From positions 1,302,001 through 1,366,000 of the forward strand of contig JAVHKY010000038.1 of NCBI GenBank assembly GCA_035079385.1: a DNA stretch of 64,000 bases. Direction: 5' to 3'. This document shows, in pieces, positions 43,099 to 54,360 of the stretch (within the stretch, counting starts at the first letter, position 1; each line of letters begins with the position of its first letter). The DNA is from Aspidiotus rigidus. Lineage: Eukaryota > Arthropoda > Insecta > Hemiptera > Diaspididae. The notes under the pieces are model-generated. The model saw only the letters and a list, made by a program, of their open reading frames with translations, was not told the DNA's origin and did not search any database. The position numbers were made by a program, and so were the translations under genes.

Positions 43099-43764
43099 TC
43101 ACTCTTCCTTCTCGAGTTCATTCGTCGCAGTTAGGTCACTTTGGAAGTACTGTTCCTCCATACTGTTTGTGGCAGCTGGCTCATAGAGCATGTTCTGTGG
43201 TTCTCTTGGCGGATGGGCCACGTCGCTGTACCGTCTTAGCAGCGTTTGATATCTTGCTTCGAGTTTTGCCCTTTCTGCCAAGTGGGGACCCCTCATCGCT
43301 CTCATGAGCTGTTCCTCGGCCAGTCTTTTCTGTCTTGCTTGGATAAATGGCGGCATGCGATGCTTCCCATCCTTGAACAGTGACATAAATTCCTCCTCCC
43401 TTTTTCGGAGGGCCAATATGCGATCCTAGACGGCTGCTTTGGCGTGGCGGTATCTGACATCCAGATCAAGCAACTCGCCATTGATCTGGTCACAAGCCGC
43501 GGGAAAGCGATCATCATGGTAGTGAGGGATCGGATTGTCCCAGATAAGATCAAAATCATTATCCTCTGGCTCATGACAGTTCGGACCAACGTGTAAACGA
43601 TCGTGAGTATCGTAGGCTCTTATCCATGCTGAGTCGCCGGTAAATCCCTCAGGCTTGGGCCCGAGGTGGTATCCGGTTGGTGAGACGTCGTCCAGCCCGT
43701 CGCTCGTCCATTGGCTGGATGAGACGATATTATAAGTTTTGAAGTACTTCATTCCAACCATCAT
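43099..43764 (-). pseudogene. ORF of about 220 codons broken by one in-frame TAG
   Basis: Two ORFs (43764-43426 and 43416-43099) are in the same frame, separated only by TAG at 43426-43428 after RYRHAKAAV. First half acidic/His/Pro-rich (PNCHEPEDNDFDLIWDNPIP); second half a charged helix (RKREEEFMSL, RAKLEARYQTLLRRY). GC content is higher than the flanks. No family recognised. A single stop in an otherwise clean frame suggests a recent lesion or readthrough. Confidence 0.45.
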
Positions 43765-44879
43765 ATCGCGCTACTAGTTTGGAATGTCAAATTTTGCAGT
43801 TGGGTCACTTTGGAAGTAGGCTCCTCATATAGATGTTCTGGGTGTATGATTATGTAGTCTGGGTTATTATTCATGAATAATCTCGAAGTGGGTTTTCATC
43901 TTGATGATGTGATTCCAAAATTTAATTATAAAAAATCGAAAAGTTCAAATGTATGTATATAAAAAAAAAATCAAACCAAAAAACCAACTATGCCCCGTAA
44001 TAATTTTCTAATTCAAGATCGTGGATCTGGAAGACCCAGTCCCCACCAGGGATGCCATTTTTGTGACGTTGCGGTCATGAGGGAGCCCAGGTTTCTACGC
44101 TGGAATCCTCGCCGCTTCAAAATGGAGCTTGGGAGCTGTAAAAATTTCTAATAAAAATCAGGGATGCCATCTTATCCTTTAATTTTGTGCCTAAAGATAG
44201 GGACATTAATTTTATTTGTACTTGGTAAGACAAGAAAAAGCAAGATTTTACAAACCAAGAATATGTCTACGCGTGTGTAGAATCTTACCTAAAATTTTAA
44301 TTGAAAAGAGACCAAAACTAAAAACCATTTTGAGGTCACAAACTGATTTGAACCCGGGAAAAGCTCAGAGAACTTAGAAAGATCCCGAGTCGAGACCTTG
44401 GTAGGGCCAGGTCTTCCCATAATGAAATGCTAAAATTGTTCAACTCTTTACTGCGATTAACGCGACGGTAATTTAATCCGACTAAATATGCTTTGTTAGA
44501 GGGCCAAAAGAATGTATTGTAAAAGATTCCAAACAAATAGTACATAATTATATCATGAGAAATCGTACGAAAATTAGGCTAAAAATACATAAACATAAAA
44601 GGAAGCTATTGTTATTCTACACTACAAAGGCTCTTCTCTAATACGAGCATTGTACGTACACTCAAATAGCAGTTTCTTTTAACAACTCAACCTGTCAGAT
44701 TACTATGTTTAATAAATGACAAAATAAAAACCATAATTATGATTAAATGAGCCCAACAAATTTCGTAAAATGAATTGATATGAAATGTGAAATATATATA
44801 ATTATATAACAATAAAATAAATTTCCAGACATCCTGACTCAAATTTCACCAGACCTGTCTTTCTTTTTATGCCTCACTT
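43765..44879. other. No supported gene
   Basis: Near 44040-44130 a GC-richer block (gatctggaagacccag ... cgccgcttcaaaatgg) and at 44345-44410 a block with tttgaacccgggaa look like mobile-element scraps. No ORF with motifs. Confidence 0.35.
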
Positions 44880-45325
44880 GCCAGACGTGTTTATCATACC
44901 AATGGGAGCTGACATAACAGGAATGGGAGAATTTTTTCACTGTTGTTGGGCCTGTACTCCTGGTTCAACCTTCAAAGCTGATGTTCAATATTTGACGGAG
45001 GAGCGAGAGGTTAGCCAATAAGAAGTCTGTGCGGATTGTTGCTATTCATTTGCCAATTGTGGAGCAGCAGACACCGCCATGCGACCGCGGCCTGATCCCT
45101 GGCGGTGGTCCGATAGCGTGTAGTAGACGTTGTATTACAATTTTGTGCAAATGCATCCTGTTTTTCCTCCATGTGTACAAGTTTGGCATTAATTTGGTCC
45201 ATAAATTCTGTAAACATTGGAGCTACCTGAATGTGGACAGTCTCGACTGAACGAGTCCATATAGTGGCTTTATCATTTGGTTGTACTTGGGACTTATAAT
45301 CGTTATTCAATTCTTACTTGATTTG
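44880..45325. repeat. Direct repeat, copy 1 (partner 46550-46998)
   Basis: From ttatcataccaatgggagctgac to cttgatttgtcttttgttta the two copies agree with scattered differences. On the minus strand each encodes a Gag-like piece (APMFTEFMDQINAKLVHMEEK) with a Pro/Arg-rich continuation. Probably two fragments of one retroelement. Confidence 0.8.
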
Positions 45326-46549
45326 TCTTTTGTTTAGAAGGCCTAATGGTGCAGAAGACTGATCAGAGTATTTGCTCCTTTACCAACTTGGTTGGCTTCA
45401 TCGATCAAATAATTGATCTGTATACCAGTGCGCTCATTGTGAACGCCAAACACTGCATACTTTCATGGAATTTTGAAATAAACCGAACATCTACTGTTTG
45501 AGCGCTGGTCGGGTAGTGCACTTGTTCAGTAAAATTGAACAAAAGTACTAAAAATGTTCAGTCAATGCCATCTCCATTCAAGCTTTTGCCAATTTTGGTC
45601 CTTCTTGGTGGTATGGTAGTGTAGGTTACCTCTTATAGACACGGGATTTTTTTGCAAGGAAACGTGTGACTGATTTTGCAATTTGCAATATATTCTGAAT
45701 CAACTCCTGTTCTTACAATCCTGACGCGTGTGGCTCGAAAATCGGCACCAAGTTCAAGGCTCTGTAGAATTTTTATCATTATTATTAGAATTGAATCTGT
45801 TTCTGGTATGAGCATTTGATCTATAGAAAGCATTTTGATTATTATTCCTATTCTTAAAATTTGGTTGAATCAAATGATTTTTATTTGTCGAATCTTCTGA
45901 TGTAGGTATTTGGTTCTCCTTTCACTTGAAAGGAATTGTAGAGTTTCTTTTCAATATGTCTACCTTCAAAAATAGGCAGTTGACAAGAACCAGGTACAAA
46001 GTATTGATTACGGGACTATATTTGTGTTTTTGGTCAAACAACACTCATTAGGATACAGATTGTCTTCAGGAAAGACACTAGCTATGGATTCAGTAAACCA
46101 GTTAAATACAATTGCTTCTTGTATAGCACCAATACGTTTGCGGACTTCCGTTAATTTTTTTCGAAGACAGTAATATAAGATTGAGGAGTGACTTTTAATG
46201 ATGAATATTTTTAAGATACAAAGTCCCTAATTTTGATATCCAAGAGGCCGGAGTGTAAGGGATTCTTCTACTCTTCAAGAGCATTCAATAAAATAATGGA
46301 ATCATTGTTATAAGCCACTTTGTTCAAGTCGGTTCGAGTAATTTGAGTCACAATCAGGTCTAGAACACAAATGTGTTGTTTAACTAGAATAGTTGGATCA
46401 ATAGTCGGAGGGGGATAATTGATAGGATCAAGCTTGGAGAATATGAAATAAGTACCTTTTCCATGTGTCATAGGTAACACCATTTTGTCCCAAAATAATT
46501 AAATTGTAGTAGCTGGTTGTAAAAATTTTGAATAAGAGAAGTAGATCGA
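45326..46549. other. Spacer between the direct repeats, retroelement debris
   Basis: A minus-strand ORF at 46268-46483 (THGKGTYFIFSKLDPINYP) and one at 45633-45833 look coding but have no recognisable domain. May be the 5' region of a decayed retroelement. Confidence 0.3.
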
Positions 46550-46998
46550 TTTATCATACCAATGGGAGCTGACACAACAGGAATGGGAGGATTTTTTCAC
46601 TGTTGTTGGGCCTGTACTCCTGGTTCAACCTTCAAAGCTGATGTTCAATATTTGACGGAGGAGCGAGAGGTTAGCCATTAGAAGTCTGTGCGGATTGTTG
46701 CTGTTCATTTGCCAATTGTGGAGCAGTACACACCGCCACGGCCTGATCCCTGGCGGTGGTCTGATAGCAGGAGCAGAATGTGTAGTAGGCGTTGTATTAA
46801 AATTTTGTGCAAATGCATCCTGTTTTTCTTCCATATGTGTACAAGTTTGGCATTAATTTGGTCCATAAATTCTGTAAACATTGGAGCTACCTGAATGTGG
46901 ACAGTCTCGACTGAACGGGTCCTTAGTGGCTTTATCATCTGGTTGTCCTTGGGACTTATAATCGTTATTCAATTCTTACTTGATTTGTCTTTTGTTTA
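46550..46998. repeat. Direct repeat, copy 2 (partner 44880-45325)
   Basis: Same sequence and orientation as copy 1. The encoded Gag-like piece is frameshifted relative to copy 1 around HMEEK (extra bases in ttccatatgtgta). Confidence 0.8.
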
Positions 46999-47694
46999 TT
47001 GTTCTGTACTCTGATATTGTTTGGGTATTATTTTTGGCAGTTATCTCAGTAATTTGTTTCGCGAATTCACTTTCAGAATGACCACTTTTTAAACTTCTTC
47101 GTTTCATCTGCAAATTTAGAATTAGACTTACGTATTTGTTGGATTGTTCCGTCTATGTTTCCTATTCAGTGATTCTGTGTAACACACTCGACACCTCAAC
47201 AGAATCCGTCCGGCAAGAAAATTACATCGAACAAAAATGGAAATGCTTAAAATTGTTTTTAATGTAGATAAAGCGGTTTATAGTTCGAAATATTTATATG
47301 CCCCGGTAAGTTAGTGAGGGGAATCTAGAAAAGAGTTCTATAATATGTACAATTTTTACATTTCTTGATGAAAAAAAAAAAAAAAAAAAAAATACAGAAA
47401 ACAAATTGTTTCAAAAGCGACAAAATTCACTTCTCTTGAACCAAATATAGTCTAAATGGGAAAATATTACATGGATAACTAATGATAATTGATCGTTTTG
47501 TGGCACAACAGGAACCTGCAAAGTAAGCAAATGCGGTGTTATAGTGGAATATTTCAATAAAACGAATCATTAACAAGAAACTGCGTTGGCAGAACACAAT
47601 TCATACCTGCAAAATTAGTCCTACTCGTTGAAGGTCTCCTCATCAGAGGCGAAACACACCTTTTTCGAGGTCAATTTTTGTTCCGATTTCCGTC
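46999..47694. other. No supported gene
   Basis: Contains an A-run at 47370-47391. Nothing else recognised. Confidence 0.4.
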
Positions 47695-49043
47695 CCTTCC
47701 CGCCTTGACCTACAGTATAATCAAATAATTCAGTGCACAGATATCCTCACTGCCAAAATGCAGTCACCAGCCCCTCCAGCGGGACAGCTCACCATAAAGA
47801 AACTTCTGAGTTATTCACCAAATGAGTAACGAGTCCCCACAACGGGCCACAGCGGCATCCCACCAACTGTAGTGTCTCAACAAGGAGGGACCTAAACGCT
47901 CTTACCCTAACCAAGGTTGGCCGGCCTCAGCTTCCGATCTACATTTTTGGCTCCCGGCCCCCGCTCAACCGGCATCCCTGATTTGTGCTACAACACTCAC
48001 CAGCACGGTACCCATAAAACAATACTCCTTCAGGAGTCTTCTCCAGCATCTCACCAGAGGATAAACTAGAAACCAATACTGTCAACACGGTCCACAACTT
48101 GGGCTATCTCCAACCACATTGAAGACTAACAGATCCACGATCTGCCCCACTTCACAGACAAGACTCGTCCTCCACTCAAACTTGATCCACAGGTGCGCTT
48201 CTGCGCTTCATCTGGTCAACCTCATCTTGACCCCTGTAGAGAATCCCAAATTAGCCACTGCGTACTAAACGCACAACCAGTTTAGACCATTACTCAACTG
48301 TGCACTGATTCTAAAAATTAAAGTAACTGATACTTTTACTTTACATTAAATTCATAGCGACCTAATAGACTCTTATTAGACCATTAATTAAATTCTAGTC
48401 AGCATCTTAAGGGAAGAACTCAGTGATTACTCGCCACAGCCGTACATAAATTCACTTAGCACCCAATAATATACGTACAATGTTAATTCACCTTCAGGAG
48501 AAAATACGTTCACTGCTAGACGCACAATCGAACACTTTGCCGATAAACCGAACTACACTCGAAGGAAGAGCTAGACTATATTTGTTTTATATTTCGAGGT
48601 AGCCAGTTTTCGACATTTGCCAGTATTCTGAAATCCTTGAAGTATAAAGTCGGCTCCTGAGCCGAATATTGTACATAATAAACCCAACCTACGATTTGCA
48701 CGGTGCATCTCTTGTTTTACAACTTAGTTCCCAGAATCCTCCACACGTCGTTGTGACGAACATCAAGATTGTAATAAAGAAAGTTTTGTTTTTACGTGAC
48801 AAACAGATATCAATTTAAATGAGACAGTTTCCTGATGATGACGACGAGGTGCGTCGAAACGTCGAGTTGTTTGTGAATAAAGGTGGCAACAAAAGCAAAC
48901 TGTCTCATTTAAAAAAAAAAAATAAATAAATAAAAATCAAGATTGTAGCAGCTAAACTGCTAACAGATGTGCCGTCTTCCGTTGGCCACTGTATATCGTT
49001 CCAATATATCGGTAAGGATAGACAAAGTTTTGTCGTCGTTCAA
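47695..49043. repeat. Right arm of the long inverted repeat (partner 1-1222)
   Basis: Reverse complement of the left arm throughout, with small indels and one large insertion (48774-48935). The arms are about 46 kb apart. See the left arm. Confidence 0.85.
48774..48935 (+). mobile_element. 162-bp SINE-like insertion with hammerhead-like core and 12-bp target duplication
   Basis: atcaagattgta occurs at 48762-48773 and 48936-48947 and only once in the uninterrupted left arm (near 92-104), so the insertion and its empty site are both visible. The insert ends in an A-rich tail with aaat repeats. Inside, tttaaatgagacagttt and its complement (about 48815-48831 and 48897-48914) enclose ctgatga, a short stem (gacg...cgtc) and gaaac, the order of the hammerhead ribozyme core. 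It resembles 3' ends of Penelope-like elements or small retrozymes. Confidence 0.75.
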
Positions 49044-49532
49044 ATACATAGGTCGTAAAATTATTTCTCGCCGAACACGTAGAGTTAGAAAGGAATACAC
49101 AATATACTCACATTTATATACAATATTTACACTACCAAGAAGTAGAAGAATGATAATTATTTTTTTCATTTTAGACAATTTACACTACCGGTACCTAACT
49201 TCTTTAAATATGTGCGCGTATTACACATTGTGTTTAACCGAATAAATTATTTAATGAAAGGATGGAACCAACGAAAATACTTGTCGTGCGACTCTGTTCA
49301 TGTTAAATTGCAAATTTTATCGTGGGTCATCCGTCATGGTGCCCCAAATTCAAAAAAAAAAAGTGACGGTATTTAGATTTTTGTACGGTGGGTAGGCCTA
49401 CTTTTCCAAATAAATCCAAGTTACCCAACGATTAAAATATTATTGAATTCTGAGAAATTATTTCTGGAAAAAATATCACATATCTTACTGTTGAATAGTA
49501 TCGTTCTGAGCTTCCAACTCTCAACACAGCCT

Positions 49533-49953
49533 TTATTTGAGACACGAGACCGGGTTTAGAGGGGTTACCTTCTCCACTTTTTTGAACAAAATATAGGAAT
49601 TTACCACTGTCGTGATAAATAAATGCAAGAACAACTTTTTCCACCACTTCATGATGCGACGTTTGAAAGGGTAATATGAAACATATTGATCCATATGGTC
49701 CACTCCAGTTTTGTTCAGATTGTAGTCTAAGATTGGAGTGGGCTTGAATTTCGGTACCATTCCAATTGTGTTTTGTTGACAACAAGAAAACATCTTGTTG
49801 ATCTTTCCATTTCAAACATAATAAAGGTCCTTTTCTCCTATATGTGACCTCGCCAGCATTCAACTTCTTCTGAAGCAACTGCTTCGGCATATTCTTCCTA
49901 GTTTTCATTACGGTCCCAACTCCGAAGATGTCTTGACAGAATAAATAATCCAA
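49533..49953 (-). pseudogene. piggyBac-type transposase fragment, frameshifted
   Basis: First frame: VGTVMKTRKNMPKQL, then GEVTYRRKGPLLCLKWKDQQ and DVFLLSTKHN, matching the RNase H-like catalytic core of piggyBac transposases. After about 49790 a second frame continues with PILDYNLNKTGVDHMDQYVS and WWKKLFLHLFITTVVNSYILF. One frameshift; both ends missing. It belongs to a different subgroup from the fragment at 25.4 kb. Confidence 0.8.
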
Positions 49954-49989
49954 AATATCTAAAATCTGTCCATATCCTCAGGCTTATCC

Positions 49990-50260
49990 TTCATGTACAC
50001 TTTGTAGAAAAATAAGGTAATTAGTAAAGAGAAAAAACAGAACGATTGGGTTTGAGGAAAAAACAAGACGATTAGAAAAAGCAAGAAGGTTAGCATTGAC
50101 GTAAAAGGAAAAGAAGATGTCAAAGAGAGAGTAAAAGCAAGAAAAAGAGAGAGAAGAAGAAGATAGAGGAAAATATAGGAAAATTTAAGAGTTGGAAGAA
50201 AAAGCTGAAAGCTGAGCTTAGATACAACACCTTTCCCCAAAGATTGGATCATACAGTGAG
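49990..50260 (-). repeat. LTR-like fragment of a second env-type element
   Basis: Shares ttgtagaaaaataaggtaatt and the aagctgagctta/caacacctttcccc block with 34150-34440. Truncated on the left next to the piggyBac fragment. A purine-rich tract (50270-50612) follows, as in the other copy. Confidence 0.6.
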
Positions 50261-50613
50261 ACAAAAGAAAGAAACAAGAAGAAGGAAGAGGAAAAGAAGA
50301 AAGGGAGGAAAAGGTATACACCAAAAAAGTAAAGAATACATAGAACTTAACCAAAAAGAAAAATAAAGTCAAATTAAAAATAAGTAGAAACTTAAGAAGA
50401 GATAAAGAAATTGAAGATAAAGCAACTTAAGAAGAGACAAGAAATTAAAGGTAAAGCCCAAAATCAAAAATGAGTAAGGAAAATGAAAACTCAAAAATAT
50501 AACCCAAATAAATACCCAAAAGAAATACAAAGAGAAGAACCCAAGTATAGGAAAGATAAGAAACTTAAAAGATAATGGCAAAGAAAAAGAAAAGAAAAGA
50601 AAAAGAAAAACAA

Positions 50614-51347
50614 GACCTATGCCGCTGGGGCTAAAGGTTCTATAAAATTGTTATTATCATCTTCATTATCAATATTATTTTCAAAATGTACACGTTCTAA
50701 AGCTATTATAAGATTGTGCTCGATATTAGGGTCCGCGTCATTCGCTTGGCAGAAATGCCGCAACCAAAAGAAAAGAAAAAGAAAAACAAGACTTATGCCG
50801 CTGGGGCTAAAGGTTCTATAAAATCGTTATTATCATCTTCATTATCAATATTATTTCCAAAATGTACACGTTCTAAAGCTATTATAATATCGTGCTGGAT
50901 ATTAGGGTCCGCGTCATTTGCTTGGCAGAAATGTCGCAACCATCCCGCAAACATCTGCGTTTCTAACATCAAACAATGAAAAGGTGGAGACCAGAATCAA
51001 TGACGAGAGCAGATTGTGTTATGGGGCTGTCCCATAACGTAAGTCGTCCAAAATGCTAGAGAATTTTGTAGATCCTCCCACTGAGGATCAGCAACCAGAA
51101 CATCAAATTTGGGGCAAGATATACCTGCACAGCCGATATCTACAGTATTAAAGAAACCTAATGCATGTAGATAGTCTCGTTCAAGGTGTCCTCCTTTATA
51201 TGCAATATATGAATTAGTTTCCCTAGCCTTATTAATATAGTCTTCGAGTACGTTATTAAATTCAGACGCGGGCAAGTCGAGTGGATGGTCGGAAAATGAT
51301 AATCCGTGGACTCTATGCGTCACATGGTTGATGGTCCTACCGACTGC
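50614..51347 (-). pseudogene. Accessory ORF, copy 3, with one stop and a duplicated 3' end
   Basis: Same protein family as 34801-35520: HRVHGLSF, YIAYKGGHLERDYLHALGF, CPKFDVL and FHCLMLETQMFAGWLRHFC. A TGA follows CSRH at about 51001, where copy 2 has AGA. The last 150 bp (Asn/Asp run to the stop) are present twice in tandem (about 50790-50945 and 50614-50764). The N-terminus is cut off at 51347 by an LTR-like end. Confidence 0.65.
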
Positions 51348-51450
51348 GCCAGATTTTTATGTTGCGTTTTACTTCAACATAAAAGTCGTGAAAGGAAAAT
51401 TTCTCCAAAGGAATTGAAAGGATGACACAAGCAGTGCTGGTCAGCACGCT
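51348..51450. repeat. LTR-end-like repeat, copy 3
   Basis: Begins tgttgcgttttacttcaaca like 33590 and 10528; agreement continues for about 75-80 bp (through gaaaggat/gacacaag) and then stops. It truncates the accessory ORF. Confidence 0.65.
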
Positions 51451-52140
51451 GGAAAATAAGAAACATAAATATATACGAAACAGAATAAAGGAAGACGAGC
51501 TTTTTGCTAGAGCAGTACAGGGGAAAATAGTTGGAAAAGTCCCAAGAGGTAGAAGAAGAATGAGCATGTTGAACGATAGCCTAAGCAACAAATCGAACGT
51601 ATTCAAGTGAACATTCTGTGCTGTGCACCGTACTCTGTTAATTTGCTGTAAATGAAAAATGAGGAAAAAAAATCGACACACGAAGAATTTTTACCTCAGT
51701 AGAGGTCTTGAAAACACTATCTCGAAATATGTATTTTTTATACAAAGGCTATTTATTAATAATCTGAAAGTGGCTTTTGTACATAGCTCATTATGACTCA
51801 GAAATAACTCGTACGTGAAAAAACTAAAGCCTCATTATCAGCTACAAATCTTTACAGACACGGGCTATCGAAGTTCAAATCAATCGACATATGAAGAAAG
51901 TAAAACTCATCTTAATAATCTTCAAAATAGTTTATTATATGCTCATATTTATAGAGCACTTATCCGGTAGAATGTCTCAAATAAATACATGAAGAGGATC
52001 TGTAAACTTTTTAGTCATTCCAAATTTGAACTTTCATTCTGAGTGTCGGCCCCTTTGGAAATTGGAACCCATTCTGAAATAAATAATATTATCTTTGTTA
52101 AATTTATTCATTCACTCCAATTAAAAATAATAGAATCATT
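51451..52140. other. No supported gene
   Basis: A basic plus-strand ORF at 51422-51610 (RGRRRMSMLNDSLSNKSN) lacks any domain, though its ending resembles the tail of non-LTR endonuclease/RT proteins. Otherwise nothing. Confidence 0.3.
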
Positions 52141-53495
52141 TTATACTTTTTCCTGAATAAATTTTGATGCTGCTTCCATAGAATTTAGTAGGATTATCCC
52201 TTCCCCACGAGTTTCCGTGTCGGAAGGATCGTTTCTAAATAAAAATATCTGCTTGATCGAAGTGCTAACAGCTGGCACTAACTGAAAGAATTTAGAATTT
52301 AGAATTCATACTGAATTGATATAACTGATGCGACAGAAATGCTTATTACCTTTTTCATATCATCTTCTGAGTAAGCATACGGGATACCTTTTACATGAAT
52401 AAGGGTCTGCAACTTCGACTTCTTCTTACTTTTCACTTCTTTCCAAACCTTAACTGTAATGCAGATATAAATATACTTAATTTAAAGCAAAAGTATAAAT
52501 TCATGTTCAAAATGGTACATACGCATACCTTTCTCTGATTGTTTAATGCCATTCAACATTATCTTAAGCGTGTTTTTCTCATCGTCGTTTCGTAGTCGTA
52601 GTCGTTTAAAAATCACGTCCCACTTTGAATCATCGTCGATAACGGGGATTTCACCCTCGTGATGTTGCACATTCGCGTTCGTAACAAAATGATCCAGCGT
52701 TCTACATACTGCGTTTTCATTCTTGTCGAATTGTGTCATTCGGTCACGGAAAACAGCAATATTCACGTCTTCCGATACTTCGAAAATTATTCGCCACCGA
52801 TCAGCATGCTTCATGTCTAATCCCAACAGCCAACGAGGGGCATATTCCCATTCCATGCGATGGAACGTGCTACGATAGCCCAAAAGGAAATCCGACACTA
52901 ACGCGTCTTCGGTTGCTTTTTCCTGAAAACATAAAGTAATTCATGCCTTGAATTGTCAATTCACAAACTCATCATAAACTAGAAATTGTATGAAACAGCA
53001 AATCATTCTACAAAACTATCTCGATTTAGTGCTCTACGATGAAAATTTTCCCTAGTCAACTTTCAATCATAGATTTTCAGGAAACGGAAAAAAACTCGAT
53101 CGATACGATACGAATACTGTTCATTCGTAAGCATAGAGAAAACCCACTCGAGGAATAGAAAAATATTGGTTTAGTTTCAACCAAATTTCTAATTTTTTGT
53201 TATAAGAACATATCTAACAGTTTTATAGCTTTTTTACAAATATTGAGAATAAATTACCCTACTTACGTTATCTTCCTCCAATTTTGTAATGATTGATGAG
53301 ACTTCAGCAGCTACATCTGAAGGTACGTCCTTTCTGTTTTTTATCAATTCCTTGAACTAAAACATATAAACAATTCGTAATACTATGATGTAAATTTAGA
53401 TGAAAGAGAAAAAAAAATACTTCCTCTAATTTCGACTTCTTCTTCCTAGGCTCTCCCTTGTCCGATTCATTTGAGCTCTTCGAATCATTCAATTC
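52141..53495 (-). CDS. Multi-exon gene, 3' part, unknown function
   Basis: Five exons (minus): 53495-53421, 53356-53267, 52922-52529, 52453-52350, 52281-52141, all with GT/AG borders and consistent phase (0, 0, 1, 0), ending with a TAA at 52141. About 266 residues are visible. The first exon opens at an acceptor, so the 5' end is missing. It begins ELNDSKSSNESDKGEPRKKKSKLEE-like (acidic, then a basic NLS-like PRKKKSK). The middle is globular (WEYAPRWLLGLDMKHADRW, KWDVIFKRLRLRNDDEK), and the last exon runs LVPAVSTSIKQIFLFRNDPS to KFIQEKV. No family recognised. Confidence 0.6.
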
Positions 53496-53526
53496 CTGAT
53501 AAATGAAAGATGAAACAGTTTTAGGT

Positions 53527-53895
53527 TTTAGTTATGCCCGCGCTCGACTGTTGGAGTTCACATAGATAAAAGCTCGAATGGGGGGTAATTCTTCCTCAGC
53601 AAATTCTCCAGGCAAAGCTAATTCCAGTGCTAGAGCATATCTCGTATAGTTTCGCAAAGCATGCACAATGGTACCCTCAACAGTCGGCATATCCAGATTC
53701 TGTAAAATTCCGGAAACTCGCTCAAGTTCCTGTAGATCGCATACATAAATGATATTACCTGTTCCAGGCTCTCGATGTATATGTGCCCTTGTAGATACCC
53801 AAGATCCTGTAGTCTGTATAGCAACATCGTAAACTACCTCAGCCTGTGTGATGGCACGAGCATCGACAGTCCCAATATCTTCCCTATAGATGTAG
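53527..53895 (-). CDS. Coherent ORF without start, possibly of viral or mobile origin
   Basis: Minus-strand frame running from the element border at about 53925 to a TAA at 53527, without stops for roughly 120 codons. Includes EDIGTVDARAITQAEVVYDV, GSWVSTRAHIHREPGTGNI, and LELALPGEFAEEELPPIRAF. GC content is above the flanks and no intron is seen, so a retrocopy or an integrated virus-like gene is possible. No family recognised. It is separated from a second coherent ORF (54360-54777) by an inverted-repeat insertion. Confidence 0.4.
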
Positions 53896-53924
53896 GCATA
53901 GTTCAGGTTGACCTTACTTGAAAA

Positions 53925-54360
53925 AGACCACTAGTCTGGTCGAAACGTTGTTTAAATATTAAACATTTGTGCGGGAAAAGCCTTAGTTTTCTTCGTTTAT
54001 GTAAATTTAGGTCATCAACTTCAGAATTTCCAAGACAAACTCTATCAGAATCTACATGTCGCTGCCGACAACATTTATAAATAGGCCTATATATTTGAAG
54101 TGGTGGAATGTAGAGCATCATTGAAATTTAAAATTGCAGTATTTGAAATATGACCAGATTGGAAATGATTTTTTTAACTTTTGAAATGAATAAAAGGACA
54201 AGAACAGAAACGTGTAACGGGATGAGAATAGGTGGACGAATTTTTCGCGTGCAAGGATAAATATAATATTTAAATGAAATAACGAGGCTTTTCCCGCACC
54301 GTTTTTTTTATTAAAAGATCGTGACGTTTCGGCCCAGCTAGTGGCCTTTATCAAACGAGA
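53925..54360. mobile_element. Inverted-repeat insertion with hammerhead-like ends (Penelope-type pLTR remnants)
   Basis: Left end (plus): ccactagtctggtcgaaacg, later gcgggaaaagcct. Right end, read on the minus strand: aaaggccactagctgggccg, aaacgtc and again gcgggaaaagcct. Each end can form a short stem (gacc...ggtc, ggcc...ggcc) followed by gaaacg, as in the hammerhead motifs of Penelope-like element termini. The two ends are inverted relative to each other around about 330 bp of noncoding sequence. Confidence 0.6.

Noticed and set aside
1..49043. A Polinton/Maverick-type element bounded by the 1.2-kb inverted repeats
   Set aside because: No protein-primed DNA polymerase, retroviral-like integrase of that type, packaging ATPase or capsid ORFs occur between the arms; the content is a mix of unrelated elements.
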